Below, piece by piece: positions 1 to 8,671 of a stretch of DNA of 47,974 bases. Position 1 is the first letter of the stretch. Every line of letters begins with the position of its first letter. This stretch comes from Clostridium sp. (GTDB lineage Bacteria; Bacillota; Clostridia; Lachnospirales; Lachnospiraceae), in the NCBI GenBank assembly GCA_023664775.1, contig JAMPEW010000004.1:1-47974 (forward strand). The letters run 5' to 3'. The translations under genes and the position numbers were made by a program. A model generated the notes under the pieces. It had not been told where the DNA came from, searched no databases, and was given only the letters and a program-made list of their open reading frames with translations.

Positions 1-135
1 AACATCGCAAATAGCGCATCGTCAATCTTCGATTGGCGATATGGTATAATATGCGCAAACACATATTATACTTTGCGAAAGAACATCGCAAATAGCGCAT
101 CGCCAATCTTTGATTGACGATATGGTATATTGTAC
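1..135. repeat. Nested direct and inverted repeat element
   Basis: Two copies of a roughly 50-bp unit begin at 1 and 82. Each contains an imperfect hairpin (18-40 and 99-121). The differences between the copies are complementary: the left arm of copy 1 (18-27) pairs perfectly with the right arm of copy 2 (112-121), and the right arm of copy 1 (31-40) with the left arm of copy 2 (99-108). Between them lie a perfect 10-bp stem (44-53 with 62-71) and a 6-bp stem (72-77 with 87-92). The DNA or RNA could therefore fold either as two small hairpins or as one large nested structure. It could be a small non-autonomous repeat or a leader of the MutS-like gene; the left part may extend beyond the window. 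Confidence 0.6.
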
Positions 136-164
136 ATTAATTTTTTGAAAGGCAAAATTATTAT

Positions 165-1970
165 ATGCAGATGGAACAGGAATATAAATATTACAGCAGC
201 TTAGCAGCTCGTCTCAAAGAGGAACAAAGCAGTCTTGCGAGGAGCATTTCTACCATTTCAACAATGAGAATGGCAAGCTTTTTAGCTGCACTTATCCTTG
301 TGTTAATTGGTGTTAGTGACAAACACGATATTGCAGTCATTTTAGGCGCTGTCATATTTGTGTTTTTTTTATATCTTATATACAGGCATAGTAAGGTCTA
401 TGCAAAAATGGAGTATGTGGATAATGCCCTTCTGTCGGCAGAAAAGTACGTTGAAAGATTTGGAGAGGGCTGGAGAAGCTTTGCCGACAACGGAGAACAG
501 TTTTTGACGGCAGAGGACGTTGTTGCCCATGATGTGGACTTGCTTGGGCCGAACTCGCTTTATCAGATGATAAATGTATGCCACACGGAGCTTGGAAAGC
601 AGTATTTTAGTGACGGTTTAAAGTTGAAGGAGTTTGGGGTAATACATGCTGAAAGGGGAAACGCAATAGCTGAGCTCTGCGAAAAAAAGGATTTTGCCGT
701 GGATTTTGAGGCTGCGGGCATGATTGTTGAAAAGACAAAACGAAAGCTGGATATTTCAAAAATTAAGAAGCATTGTGGAGATAAATCCGTAGGACTGCTT
801 CCTCTATGGTGCAGGTTTTTTATAATTATACTGCCTCTGATGGAGCTTACATTCTTAGTGCTTTGGATAACAGGGGTTGTAAATTATGGACTGCCGCTTG
901 CAGGCTTTATTTTCAATTTAGCCTTCACACAGATTACAAAATCCGTTACCGAGAAGGTTATGTCCCCTGTTTCGGACATGAGCCGTGTTGTAGAGGGCTA
1001 CAAAGACATGATGGAGCTTTTAGGGCAGCAGGAATTTAAAGTGGAATATTTAAAAAAGCTTCAGGAAACTGTTGCAAAGGAAACTGGTGCAATACAGGGC
1101 TTTAAACAGCTTAGCAAGATCGTTCAGGCTTATAATATTTCCTTCAATCCCCTTGTCCACCAAATTTTAAGCGGGTTTGTGCTGTGGGACTACATGCTTG
1201 CGGTGCTTGTCTCAAAATGGAAAAAAAAGTACGGCGGGGAATTATGCCTTTGCTTTGACGTAATTGCAGAGCTTGAAATGCTTTTAAGCCTTTCTGTAAT
1301 CGGAAATGTAAGAGAATGCAGCTATGCTCATGTTGAAGATGAAGCAAATGTTTATTTGGAGGGAGAAAATCTATACCATCCATTGATAAGGTCTGACGCT
1401 GCAGTGGCAAATTCCGTATCGCTCAAGGGCGGGGTCACAATCATTACAGGCTCCAATATGTCCGGGAAAACAACATTTTTAAGAACAATCGCAATCAATC
1501 TTGTGCTGGCATATATAGGGGCGCCTGTTTGTGCTAAGCGGCTTTCGGCAGGCAGGATGAGGCTGTTTACCTCCATGAGAATAACGGATGACATTGCAGG
1601 CGGAATATCAACCTTTTATGCAGAGATATTGCGCATAAAGGCAATGGCAGAATTTAAAAAACAGAAGCTTCCGATGATGTGTCTCATTGATGAGATATTT
1701 AAGGGTACAAATTCTGCTGATCGTATTGTGGGTGCAAAGCATGTTATTACAAGCCTTGGGGATGGCAATTGCATCACGGTTGTGTCAACCCACGATTTTG
1801 AGCTTTGCACTTTGAAAAACAAAGCAGGGCAGGAAGCAGAAAACTATCACTTTGAGGAATTTTATGAGGATGGCCAGTTAAGGTTTGATTACAAAATAAA
1901 ATCGGGCAGGTGCACGACTACAAATGCAAGGGAAATTCTTAGATTGGCAGGCTTTGATATACAAAATTAA
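165..1970 (+). CDS. Membrane-anchored MutS-family ATPase
   Basis: A 601-residue protein whose C-terminal half is a MutS/MSH-type ABC ATPase: Walker A GSNMSGKT at about 429-436, a Walker B LIDE at about 507-510 followed by FKGTN, and the STHD switch motif near 540. Unlike MutS1 it has no mismatch-recognition domain I; instead hydrophobic segments lie at about 36-73 and 215-255, so it is probably held in the membrane with the ATPase in the cytoplasm. The stretch between them resembles the MutS core/lever region. Family members of this architecture are annotated only as 'MutS-related'; a role in mismatch repair is not supported. The ATG at 165 follows a GAAAGG ribosome site. It stands alone, transcribed towards an unrelated gene. 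Confidence 0.85.
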   Translation: MQMEQEYKYYSSLAARLKEEQSSLARSISTISTMRMASFLAALILVLIGVSDKHDIAVILGAVIFVFFLYLIYRHSKVYAKMEYVDNALLSAEKYVERFGEGWRSFADNGEQFLTAEDVVAHDVDLLGPNSLYQMINVCHTELGKQYFSDGLKLKEFGVIHAERGNAIAELCEKKDFAVDFEAAGMIVEKTKRKLDISKIKKHCGDKSVGLLPLWCRFFIIILPLMELTFLVLWITGVVNYGLPLAGFIFNLAFTQITKSVTEKVMSPVSDMSRVVEGYKDMMELLGQQEFKVEYLKKLQETVAKETGAIQGFKQLSKIVQAYNISFNPLVHQILSGFVLWDYMLAVLVSKWKKKYGGELCLCFDVIAELEMLLSLSVIGNVRECSYAHVEDEANVYLEGENLYHPLIRSDAAVANSVSLKGGVTIITGSNMSGKTTFLRTIAINLVLAYIGAPVCAKRLSAGRMRLFTSMRITDDIAGGISTFYAEILRIKAMAEFKKQKLPMMCLIDEIFKGTNSADRIVGAKHVITSLGDGNCITVVSTHDFELCTLKNKAGQEAENYHFEEFYEDGQLRFDYKIKSGRCTTTNAREILRLAGFDIQN

Positions 1971-2006
1971 CAAAAAAAATTTTTAAAGTTGTGAAAAAGT
2001 TATTGT

Positions 2007-2080
2007 GCATTATGCATAATGCCGATTATGTGAAAGTTACAAAAAGTTTGTTGACACCTTGCAGACTTTTGGTATAGAAT
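2007..2080 (+). promoter_or_regulatory. Sigma-A promoter with upstream 16-bp palindrome
   Basis: A consensus -35 TTGACA (2051-2056) is followed by TATAGA at 2073-2078 (16-bp spacer) or TAGAAT at 2075-2080 (18 bp). About 28 bp upstream of the -35 is a perfect 16-bp palindrome, GCATTATGCATAATGC (2007-2022), a plausible binding site for a dimeric regulator. It would drive the 693-residue protein gene that starts at 2123. No regulator is encoded next to it. Confidence 0.6.
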
Positions 2081-2122
2081 AATCCTAGATTATTATATAA
2101 TTGATAAGGGGGTAAGTAACCT

Positions 2123-4204
2123 ATGGCTTTACCGGCAAACATTACATCTGGTTCAGATAACAATGTTTTATCAATTGCAGCATCTAATAATAAGGGCTTG
2201 CTCATAAGATTTTTAAATGAGCAGGTTGAGGATGGCTTTTATGCATTGGTAATTGACTATTTAAAGGACAGTAACTTTGACTTGGCAAACATGATGGTAG
2301 ACGAGGATGTTAAGGCACAGTGCAGCAAGCTATACGAGCTTGGAGAATTTGTTGACGAGAACATTAAAGCAACAGGCAGATATGAGATAGAGGAGTGGAT
2401 TGAGCCTCTTTTTAGATTTGTGTATGGTGATATTGACCCGTCGGATGTTGATGCACCTATCAGCACCTCCGGATTATACAGATACAGTATATGGTTGATA
2501 TATTTGTATCAGAGAGAGCGCTTTTCGGATGCTATGAGACTGATCGGAGACAGAATAGCACCACTTCTTATTAATGTAAGCTATCAGATACTGGAGGATG
2601 ACGACAGACCTAAAAACTATGATAAGGCAATGATGGGTTATCTCGATTTGATAAATGTCATCATGGATATGGGAATACCTGCCGAGGGACCGAATGCCGA
2701 TGCATACATGAATAATCTTGAGGTGTTGTTTGACTATGTTGTTGAGGATCCACACGTTGGCAATGACTACAAGATACAGTTCAGCATCGGATTATTCAAT
2801 ACATACATAAGCAATAAGGACTTTAATAAGGCATTTGAGTTTTATGGTCTTAATGCGGAGTACATTCCTATTGACAACATGGCGGTTTATGAGAGCTTTA
2901 AGGAGCTTATCAGAAATACAAATTCACCACAGAATACAAGCGTTTTAAGCAGAAGCGTTATCAATGCCATTTCAAAGCAGGAAATTTACAACAAGCGTAT
3001 TGATACGCTTATCGGAGAGGTTTCAGGCTTTGTTAAGAAGGTATACCAGTACATAGAGAATGAGCCTGACATGAAGAAAAATCTTCAGATACTTGGAGCA
3101 GGAGCAGCGCTTCGTGATAAGGCTAATATATTTGAGGGGCTGTATGAGTACAATCTTGTATTTTATGAATGTGGCATTAAGGAGCTTGTAAATCAGGATT
3201 TATCAAGCCGCTCATGGGAAGAAAAGTACGAGATACTTGAGCTTTTATATACGACCCTCAATGTAATATTTGACGGATACAACGTATATGAAATTTCCAA
3301 TAAAATTGAGCATCAGTATGTTGAGCTTACATGGATTGGCAACTATGTGAATGCAAATCCTACAATGCTTAAGCTTTTCTTCAGTGTTAAGGAGAAGATT
3401 AAGGCATTTAAGGTTCGGAAAAATTCAATCCTTGAGAAGTCAAAGACAAATTATGAGATAAAGAAGCTGATTGATGACAGACAGAAAGCGCTTGTATTTA
3501 TGGCTGCCGAGGACATGATTGTAAATGGACTTAACAGCGGCAGGGTGAACATAATAAACAGCGACTACGACCCGAAGAAGGCTGAGAAGTATCTTATTAA
3601 GACGTATGCTGAAATTCAGGTTCCTGCAAAGTATAAGAAGACAGAGACACAGTCAGGTGGAAAGCTTTTTGGAAAGAACTCATCCCCTGCCATGGACGCT
3701 GACCTAAAGAGGCTGTTATCAGATGCCAAGATTGAGGAGATGCTCCTCAAATCCGAATGGCTTTGGTTCCAGCATGAGGGAAAGGGCAATGCAAAGCAGA
3801 CGCCTGAGGAGTGTACCTACAGTGTTGCGTGCCTTATCAAGGTCGCTGAAAAGCTTTTGGATAAGAAGGCATCTTCAGCTAAGCCGGAAACTACGCCTAA
3901 CAAAAAGGTCATTATCACTAAGACCGGCAAGGTAATAGAGCTTTCTGACGAGGGAAGTCAGACACCTGTATCGAACACGATAGCATCGCCTTCCATTATT
4001 GAGAGCATAGAAAACATTATTGTCGCACTTAAAGATAAGTCAGACGAGAATGTTCAATATGTAAAATCATACATCAATGATTGGCTTGAGGTTATTGTAG
4101 GTGCAAAGCTTGACAAGAGCACGATGCTTTCCTTGTATGAGGCAGAGGAGCTTAGGACAAAGACACTTCAGGTTATTAAGAAGCTTAGAGTTGATCTTCT
4201 TTAA
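2123..4204 (+). CDS. Uncharacterised 693-residue protein, predicted helical
   Basis: I do not recognise this protein. It has no signal peptide or membrane segment and reads as a mostly helical, acidic cytoplasmic protein with TPR-like spacing of aromatic and leucine residues between about 60 and 400. A lysine/serine-rich linker at roughly 505-525 and another at about 580-640 (rich in K, T, P and S) separate it from a short helical C-terminus. The ATG at 2123 is preceded by an AAGGGGGT ribosome site, and the gene has its own promoter and a strong terminator, so it is monocistronic. Codon use matches the neighbouring housekeeping genes, suggesting a long-resident gene. A scaffold or cell-envelope-associated role is possible but unsupported. 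Confidence 0.8.
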   Translation: MALPANITSGSDNNVLSIAASNNKGLLIRFLNEQVEDGFYALVIDYLKDSNFDLANMMVDEDVKAQCSKLYELGEFVDENIKATGRYEIEEWIEPLFRFVYGDIDPSDVDAPISTSGLYRYSIWLIYLYQRERFSDAMRLIGDRIAPLLINVSYQILEDDDRPKNYDKAMMGYLDLINVIMDMGIPAEGPNADAYMNNLEVLFDYVVEDPHVGNDYKIQFSIGLFNTYISNKDFNKAFEFYGLNAEYIPIDNMAVYESFKELIRNTNSPQNTSVLSRSVINAISKQEIYNKRIDTLIGEVSGFVKKVYQYIENEPDMKKNLQILGAGAALRDKANIFEGLYEYNLVFYECGIKELVNQDLSSRSWEEKYEILELLYTTLNVIFDGYNVYEISNKIEHQYVELTWIGNYVNANPTMLKLFFSVKEKIKAFKVRKNSILEKSKTNYEIKKLIDDRQKALVFMAAEDMIVNGLNSGRVNIINSDYDPKKAEKYLIKTYAEIQVPAKYKKTETQSGGKLFGKNSSPAMDADLKRLLSDAKIEEMLLKSEWLWFQHEGKGNAKQTPEECTYSVACLIKVAEKLLDKKASSAKPETTPNKKVIITKTGKVIELSDEGSQTPVSNTIASPSIIESIENIIVALKDKSDENVQYVKSYINDWLEVIVGAKLDKSTMLSLYEAEELRTKTLQVIKKLRVDLL

Positions 4205-4233
4205 ACAGACACAAAAAAACCTTTATTATAATT

Positions 4234-4268
4234 GGAGGTATTCTATAGGGATACCTCCTTTCTTTCTT
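4234..4268 (+). terminator. Rho-independent terminator
   Basis: A perfect 8-bp stem GGAGGTAT (4234-4241) / ATACCTCC (4251-4258) with a 9-nt loop is followed by a T-rich tract. It ends transcription of the preceding 693-residue protein gene. Confidence 0.85.
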
Positions 4269-4269
4269 T

Positions 4270-4437
4270 AAAGCTTAGGCAATTGCGAAACTTAGCCTTA
4301 TAATAACGTAAGTTGGAGAAAATATACAAGTTCATAGGCAGGGCGTTAAGCGCAAGCGTGCCCTGCGTTGAAGTTGTATATTTTCGACAACGTATATTAA
4401 TAAAATGTTAGTTTCGCAATTACCTATTTAAAGCTTT
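4270..4437. repeat. Long imperfect inverted-repeat element (about 170 bp)
   Basis: The whole space between the terminator and uvrC is one long hairpin. Outer arms share AATTGCGAAACT (from 4281) with its complement AGTTTCGCAATT (ending 4421). Middle arms share GAAAATATACAA (4318-4329) with TTGTATATTTTC (4374-4385), and the core is a perfect 7-bp stem GCAGGGC (4338-4344) / GCCCTGC (4360-4366). AAAGCTT-type sequence sits at both ends. It contains no ORF. The form fits a MITE-like mobile repeat or a structured RNA leader of uvrC; the sequence alone does not decide which. Confidence 0.7.
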
Positions 4438-4456
4438 GTAGGTTGTGGAGGCAGTC

Positions 4457-6289
4457 ATGGAAGAAAAGTTAAACTTTGATATTGAAGCGGAATTAAAAAA
4501 GCTCCCCAATTCTCCGGGAGTCTATATCATGCATGACAAAGCGGATCACATATTATATGTCGGCAAGGCAATCAATCTGCACAACAGGGTAAGACAATAT
4601 TTCCGCACAGGTCACGGACACAACAATTCGCCTAAAATAGTGAAGATGGTTGAGCAGATTAACTATTTTGAATATATTGTAACCTCCTCGGAGATGGAGG
4701 CACTCATACTGGAATGTAATCTTATAAAGGAACATCGTCCAAAATACAATACAATGATGACGGATGACAAGGGCTATCCATATATACGGGTTACGCTTGA
4801 GGAGCTATATCCGAGACTAATATACAGCCACACAATGAAACGGGACAAGTCAAAGTATTTCGGACCATATACAAACGGCAAAGCTGTAAAAGATACAATA
4901 GAGCTTTTAAATAAGCTGTTTAAGCTTAGAACCTGCAATAAAAGGCTGCCACAGGAAACAGGGAAGGACAGACCGTGTCTCTATTATCAGATTGGACAGT
5001 GCATGGCACCCTGCAATGCCTATGTATCGGCAGAAAAATACCGGGAAAAAATAGATGAGGCAATTGCGTTTTTAAATGGCAACCATAAGGACATTGTAAG
5101 CAAAATAAATGCTGACATGAAGAAATATTCCGAGGAGCTTGAATTTGAAAAGGCTGCAGAATGTCGTGACTTGCTTGAAAGCATACGGTGTATAGCAGAT
5201 AAGCAGAAGGTTGAGTCTCTTGGAAATGATGACAGGGATATTATCGCCTATGCCGCAAATGAAAATGATGTTGTTGTCACAATCTTTTTTGTCCGTGACG
5301 GCAAGCTTTTAGGCAGGGAAAACCATCATATGAATGGAACTGCCGAGGATGCGGCAGGCGAGATACTTGGAACATTTATAAAACAGTTTTATACAGGTAC
5401 GCCCTATCTCCCAAAGGAAATTGTTGTACAGGCTGCCGTTGATGATTGCGAGGTTATAGAGGAATATCTCACGAAAAGAAAGGGAAGCCGTGTAAGGATA
5501 AGCGTTCCCCAAAAGGGCGATAAAAGCAAAATGGTATCGCTGGCACGGGACAATGCGGCACTTGTTTTGAAGCAGGACATGGAGCGAATAAAAAGACAGG
5601 AAAAACGGACGGCAGGGGCGGCAAGAGAGATTGCGGAGGCACTTGGAATACCGACCGCTGACAGGATGGAGGCTTTTGATATATCAAATATTTCGGGAAC
5701 GCTCTCCGTTGCCTCTATGGTAGTGTTTGAAAAGGGAAAGCCAAAACGGAACGGTTATAGGAAATTCCGGCTTAGAACCGTTACGGGACCTGACGATTAC
5801 GCTTCCATGAAGGAGGTGCTTAGCAGGAGATTTACTGACGAAAAGCTTGATGTGCTTCCTGACGTCATTATGATGGACGGTGGAAAGGGTCAGGTAAATG
5901 TGGCGCTTATGGTGCTTGACAGCTTGGGACTCTCCATACCTGTGTGTGGAATGGTTAAGGACGATAACCATAGAACGAGGGCGCTTTACTACAATAACAG
6001 GGAAGTGGAGTTTAAGAGAGGCAGCGAGGCAATGCACATGGTTACTGCGCTTCAGGACGAGGCACACCGTTTTGCAATTGAGTACCACAGACAGCTTAGG
6101 AATGCCAATCAGGTAAAATCCATATTGGACGACATCCCGGGAGTCGGCGCCGCAAGGAGAAAGCTTTTAATGAAGCATTTTCAAAGCGTAGAAAATATAA
6201 GGCAGGCATCCATGGACGATTTGTCGGAGCTTTCGGGAATACCTGATAGCGTGGCAAAAACCATATACAATTTTTTTCATCCGCAGTAA
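4457..6289 (+). CDS. uvrC: UvrC, excinuclease ABC subunit C
   Basis: UvrC makes the 3' and 5' incisions around bulky DNA lesions after UvrA/UvrB loading in nucleotide excision repair. Seen here in order: an N-terminal GIY-YIG nuclease (SPGVYIM then YVGKA), the cysteine cluster CNKRLP...CLYYQIGQCMAPC, a UVR motif (FEKAAECRDLL) near 225-235, an RNase H-like nuclease domain with FDISNISG and MMDGGKGQ, and a C-terminal helix-hairpin-helix (IPGVGAARRKLLMKHF). About 610 residues is normal for the family. A GTG at 4445 is also in frame, but the GTGGAGG just downstream of it is correctly spaced for the ATG at 4457, so I take 4457 as the start. Confidence 0.96.
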   Translation: MEEKLNFDIEAELKKLPNSPGVYIMHDKADHILYVGKAINLHNRVRQYFRTGHGHNNSPKIVKMVEQINYFEYIVTSSEMEALILECNLIKEHRPKYNTMMTDDKGYPYIRVTLEELYPRLIYSHTMKRDKSKYFGPYTNGKAVKDTIELLNKLFKLRTCNKRLPQETGKDRPCLYYQIGQCMAPCNAYVSAEKYREKIDEAIAFLNGNHKDIVSKINADMKKYSEELEFEKAAECRDLLESIRCIADKQKVESLGNDDRDIIAYAANENDVVVTIFFVRDGKLLGRENHHMNGTAEDAAGEILGTFIKQFYTGTPYLPKEIVVQAAVDDCEVIEEYLTKRKGSRVRISVPQKGDKSKMVSLARDNAALVLKQDMERIKRQEKRTAGAAREIAEALGIPTADRMEAFDISNISGTLSVASMVVFEKGKPKRNGYRKFRLRTVTGPDDYASMKEVLSRRFTDEKLDVLPDVIMMDGGKGQVNVALMVLDSLGLSIPVCGMVKDDNHRTRALYYNNREVEFKRGSEAMHMVTALQDEAHRFAIEYHRQLRNANQVKSILDDIPGVGAARRKLLMKHFQSVENIRQASMDDLSELSGIPDSVAKTIYNFFHPQ

Positions 6290-6308
6290 ATCCTGATTAC
6301 AGAGCTGC

Positions 6309-6416
6309 AAAAAAAAGGTAAAAATAACCGAAATATCTTTTATAACTTGAAAATTTACGGAAATATGGTAAACTAAAAGAAAAAAAGGCAAAAAATAACT
6401 GAAATATCTTTTATAA
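6309..6416 (+). repeat. Paired 36-bp direct repeats upstream of the AAA/DUF4143 gene
   Basis: Two near-identical copies (6309-6344 and 6380-6416, about 71 bp apart) share AAAAAAAGG, AATAAC and GAAATATCTTTTATAA. A partial third motif, CGGAAATATGG, lies between them at 6358-6368. The second copy ends just before the ribosome site of the ATPase gene. Such paired sites directly in front of a start codon suggest an operator, but no regulator-binding motif is recognised with certainty. Confidence 0.6.
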
Positions 6417-6428
6417 GAGGACGATGCT

Positions 6429-7688
6429 ATGGAAATAGAGATTAAACGTGACTTTTATTTAGAGCAGATGATAAAACGCAAAAATAATGGTTTGATAAAG
6501 ATTGTAACGGGTATCAGGCGATGCGGAAAATCATACCTGTTACGTACATTATTTAAAAATTATTTGCTTGCAGATGGTGTGGCGCCTGACCATATTATAG
6601 AAATGGCATTTGATTTGTTTGATAATATTGAGTATCGAAATCCCAAAATGTTTTATCCTTGGATAAAAGAGCAGCTTAAAGACGATGGGAAATACTACAT
6701 CCTTTTGGATGAGGTTCAGATGCTTGGCGAATTTGTCAGTGTGCTAAATGGTCTTGCTGATAAAAAGAATTGTGACATATATGTATCTGGCAGCAATGCC
6801 CGATTTTTGTCTAGGGATATTGCTACGGAATTTGGTGGCAGAGGTGATGAGCTTCATATGTATCCATTGAGTTTTTCGGAGTTTATGTCCGTATATGAAG
6901 GTAATAAGTATGATGGATGGAATGAGTATGTATCATATGGAGGGATTCCGTTGGTTGTCCTTGCAGATACAGAGGAACAGAAGGTAGCGCTGCTTGATAA
7001 TTTGTTGAAAGAAACCTACATTCAGGATATAGTAAAACGAAACAAAATCAGAAATATTAGCGAAATGGAAACACTATTGGATATTCTTTCTTCGACAATT
7101 GGCTCTCTGATGAATCCGAATAAGCTGAGAAATACTTTTAAAAGTGTGGAAAATTCAAGAATTACAGCTACAACCATTACAAAATACATTGAATATCTGG
7201 AAGATGCTTTTTTGATTGAATCGGTGAAACGGTATGACATTAAAGGAAAGTCCTATATAGGAACTCCTCTTAAGTATTATTTTATGGATATGGGACTTCG
7301 GAATGCACGAATTAATTTTCGCCAGATGGAAGTGACACATTCCATGGAAAATGTAATATACAATGAACTGCGAATGCGGGGCTACAGTGTTGATGTAGGA
7401 AATTTATCAATTGTTGAGAATAACAAAAACGAGAAGGCGATAAAGAAGCAATTGGAGGTAGATTTTATTTGCAGTAAGGGCTCTAAGAGGTATTATATCC
7501 AATCAGCGTATCTTCTTGAAACGGAAGAAAAAATAGCACAGGAGATGCGCCCGCTGTTAAAAATCAATGATTTCTTTAAGAAAATTGTGATTACCTCAAA
7601 TACACCAAGGCCATTTTACAGTGAGGAGGGAATATTGATAATGAATGTATATGATTTTTTGTTAAATGCGGACTCATTGGAGCTATAG
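6429..7688 (+). CDS. AAA-family ATPase with DUF4143 C-terminal domain
   Basis: A 419-residue protein of the AAA_14/DUF4143 type. The N-terminal ATPase has Walker A GIRRCGKS (28-35), Walker B ILLDEVQ (about 91-97) and a sensor-like SGSNA near 120. The C-terminal half carries the DUF4143 features (NVIYNELRMRGY, then VDFICSKG), which resemble a PD-(D/E)XK-like fold. These genes are abundant and scattered in gut anaerobes; their function is not established, though mobile or defence roles have been proposed. The start at 6429 follows TAAGAGGACG. The gene is monocistronic, with duplicated upstream repeats, and is somewhat richer in A/T than uvrC, consistent with acquisition. Confidence 0.88.
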   Translation: MEIEIKRDFYLEQMIKRKNNGLIKIVTGIRRCGKSYLLRTLFKNYLLADGVAPDHIIEMAFDLFDNIEYRNPKMFYPWIKEQLKDDGKYYILLDEVQMLGEFVSVLNGLADKKNCDIYVSGSNARFLSRDIATEFGGRGDELHMYPLSFSEFMSVYEGNKYDGWNEYVSYGGIPLVVLADTEEQKVALLDNLLKETYIQDIVKRNKIRNISEMETLLDILSSTIGSLMNPNKLRNTFKSVENSRITATTITKYIEYLEDAFLIESVKRYDIKGKSYIGTPLKYYFMDMGLRNARINFRQMEVTHSMENVIYNELRMRGYSVDVGNLSIVENNKNEKAIKKQLEVDFICSKGSKRYYIQSAYLLETEEKIAQEMRPLLKINDFFKKIVITSNTPRPFYSEEGILIMNVYDFLLNADSLEL

Positions 7689-7744
7689 CTTAAAACTATA
7701 TTTTAGAATGAATTGATATAAACTGATAAAGCGAGGTACGCTAT

Positions 7745-8257
7745 ATGTTTAAAATTTTTTATCCGACAGAATACTACGATTCGACCTATTCCATCGATTT
7801 TGGCAAGTATTACAGGAAAGGTTATCGGGCAGTTATATTTGATATTGATAATACGCTTGTGGAGCATGATGCTCCTTTGGATGCGCGTGCGGAAAAGCTG
7901 ATTCGGAAATTGATGAAGCTTGGGTATGCCGTATGCTTTTTGTCCAATAATGATGAGGAGCGTGTTGCCACATTCAACAAAGAGCTTGGGGCGTATTATA
8001 TTTATAAGGCGGGCAAGCCGCTTCCGTCAGGCTACCGTCAGGCAATGGAAAAAATGGGTACAGATGAAGGAAATACCCTGTTTGTGGGCGACCAGTTATT
8101 TACAGATATATGGGGCGCAAATAATGCAAGGCTTCACAGTATTTTGGTAAAGCCGATAGCAAAGCACGAGGAAATACAAATCATATTAAAGCGCATCCCC
8201 GAAAAGCTGGTGCTGTTCTTTTATTTAAGAAAGCACAAAATTAAAAGCAGAAAATAA
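7745..8257 (+). CDS. yqeG: YqeG-family HAD IIIA-type phosphatase
   Basis: A 170-residue HAD-superfamily hydrolase. Motif I is FDIDNTLV (32-39), with the nucleophile and acid/base aspartates, motif II is SNN (about 64-66), a lysine follows near 99, and motif III is GDQLFTDIWGAN (about 115-126). Length and layout match the Bacillus YqeG family, putative phosphatases that in many Firmicutes lie near ribosome-assembly or shikimate genes; the substrate is not known. Here it is isolated between the ATPase gene and the restriction-modification island. An AGCGAGG ribosome site precedes the ATG. Confidence 0.88.
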   Translation: MFKIFYPTEYYDSTYSIDFGKYYRKGYRAVIFDIDNTLVEHDAPLDARAEKLIRKLMKLGYAVCFLSNNDEERVATFNKELGAYYIYKAGKPLPSGYRQAMEKMGTDEGNTLFVGDQLFTDIWGANNARLHSILVKPIAKHEEIQIILKRIPEKLVLFFYLRKHKIKSRK

Positions 8258-8671
8258 AAGGGGCTGCCATAAAGATGACTTTAATTATTTGAAAATATTG
8301 TCATAGTTGATAAAATGTTGGTTATGTAATTTTCTTTACGTTTTCCAATAGGAATGGAAGTAATAACTTGATGATCGTTTTTAAAGCTTTTATCCTTTGT
8401 TCTAGCAACCATAAAAATCTTCTACTAATCATAGAAAGTAGAAAAAATAATATTTACGTGGTATAATATGCTATGTTGTTTATAAGCTTAAGAAAAGGTT
8501 ATAATATGAAAATTTTGTTTTTGTAAAAGAATTATGCAATGTTTTTTATAATTAAAATATGGGAAGATGATAAAAATTTTACGGCAATCAAGAAAAAATA
8601 TGTTTTAAAAGCGATTTTGAATATTCTGTTGTCGAGGAGACGTGACATGACTATGTAGCGGGGGTAAAAAA
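8258..8671 (+). other. A/T-rich intergenic region with candidate promoter
   Basis: No gene is seen in these 414 bases. The clearest signal is a promoter for the following restriction-modification operon: TTGTTT (8476-8481), a 17-bp spacer and TATAAT (8499-8504), giving a leader of about 160 nt. A second TATAAT (8462-8467) lacks a good -35. The abrupt rise in A/T content from about 8280 marks the left edge of the island. No convincing terminator follows yqeG and no direct repeats flank the island. Confidence 0.5.

Noticed and set aside
1-135. CRISPR array
   Set aside because: Only two repeat copies, the intervening sequence is itself palindromic, and no cas gene is nearby.
5684-6088. 134-codon open frame on the minus strand
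   Set aside because: Inside uvrC, antisense to the RNase H-like domain.
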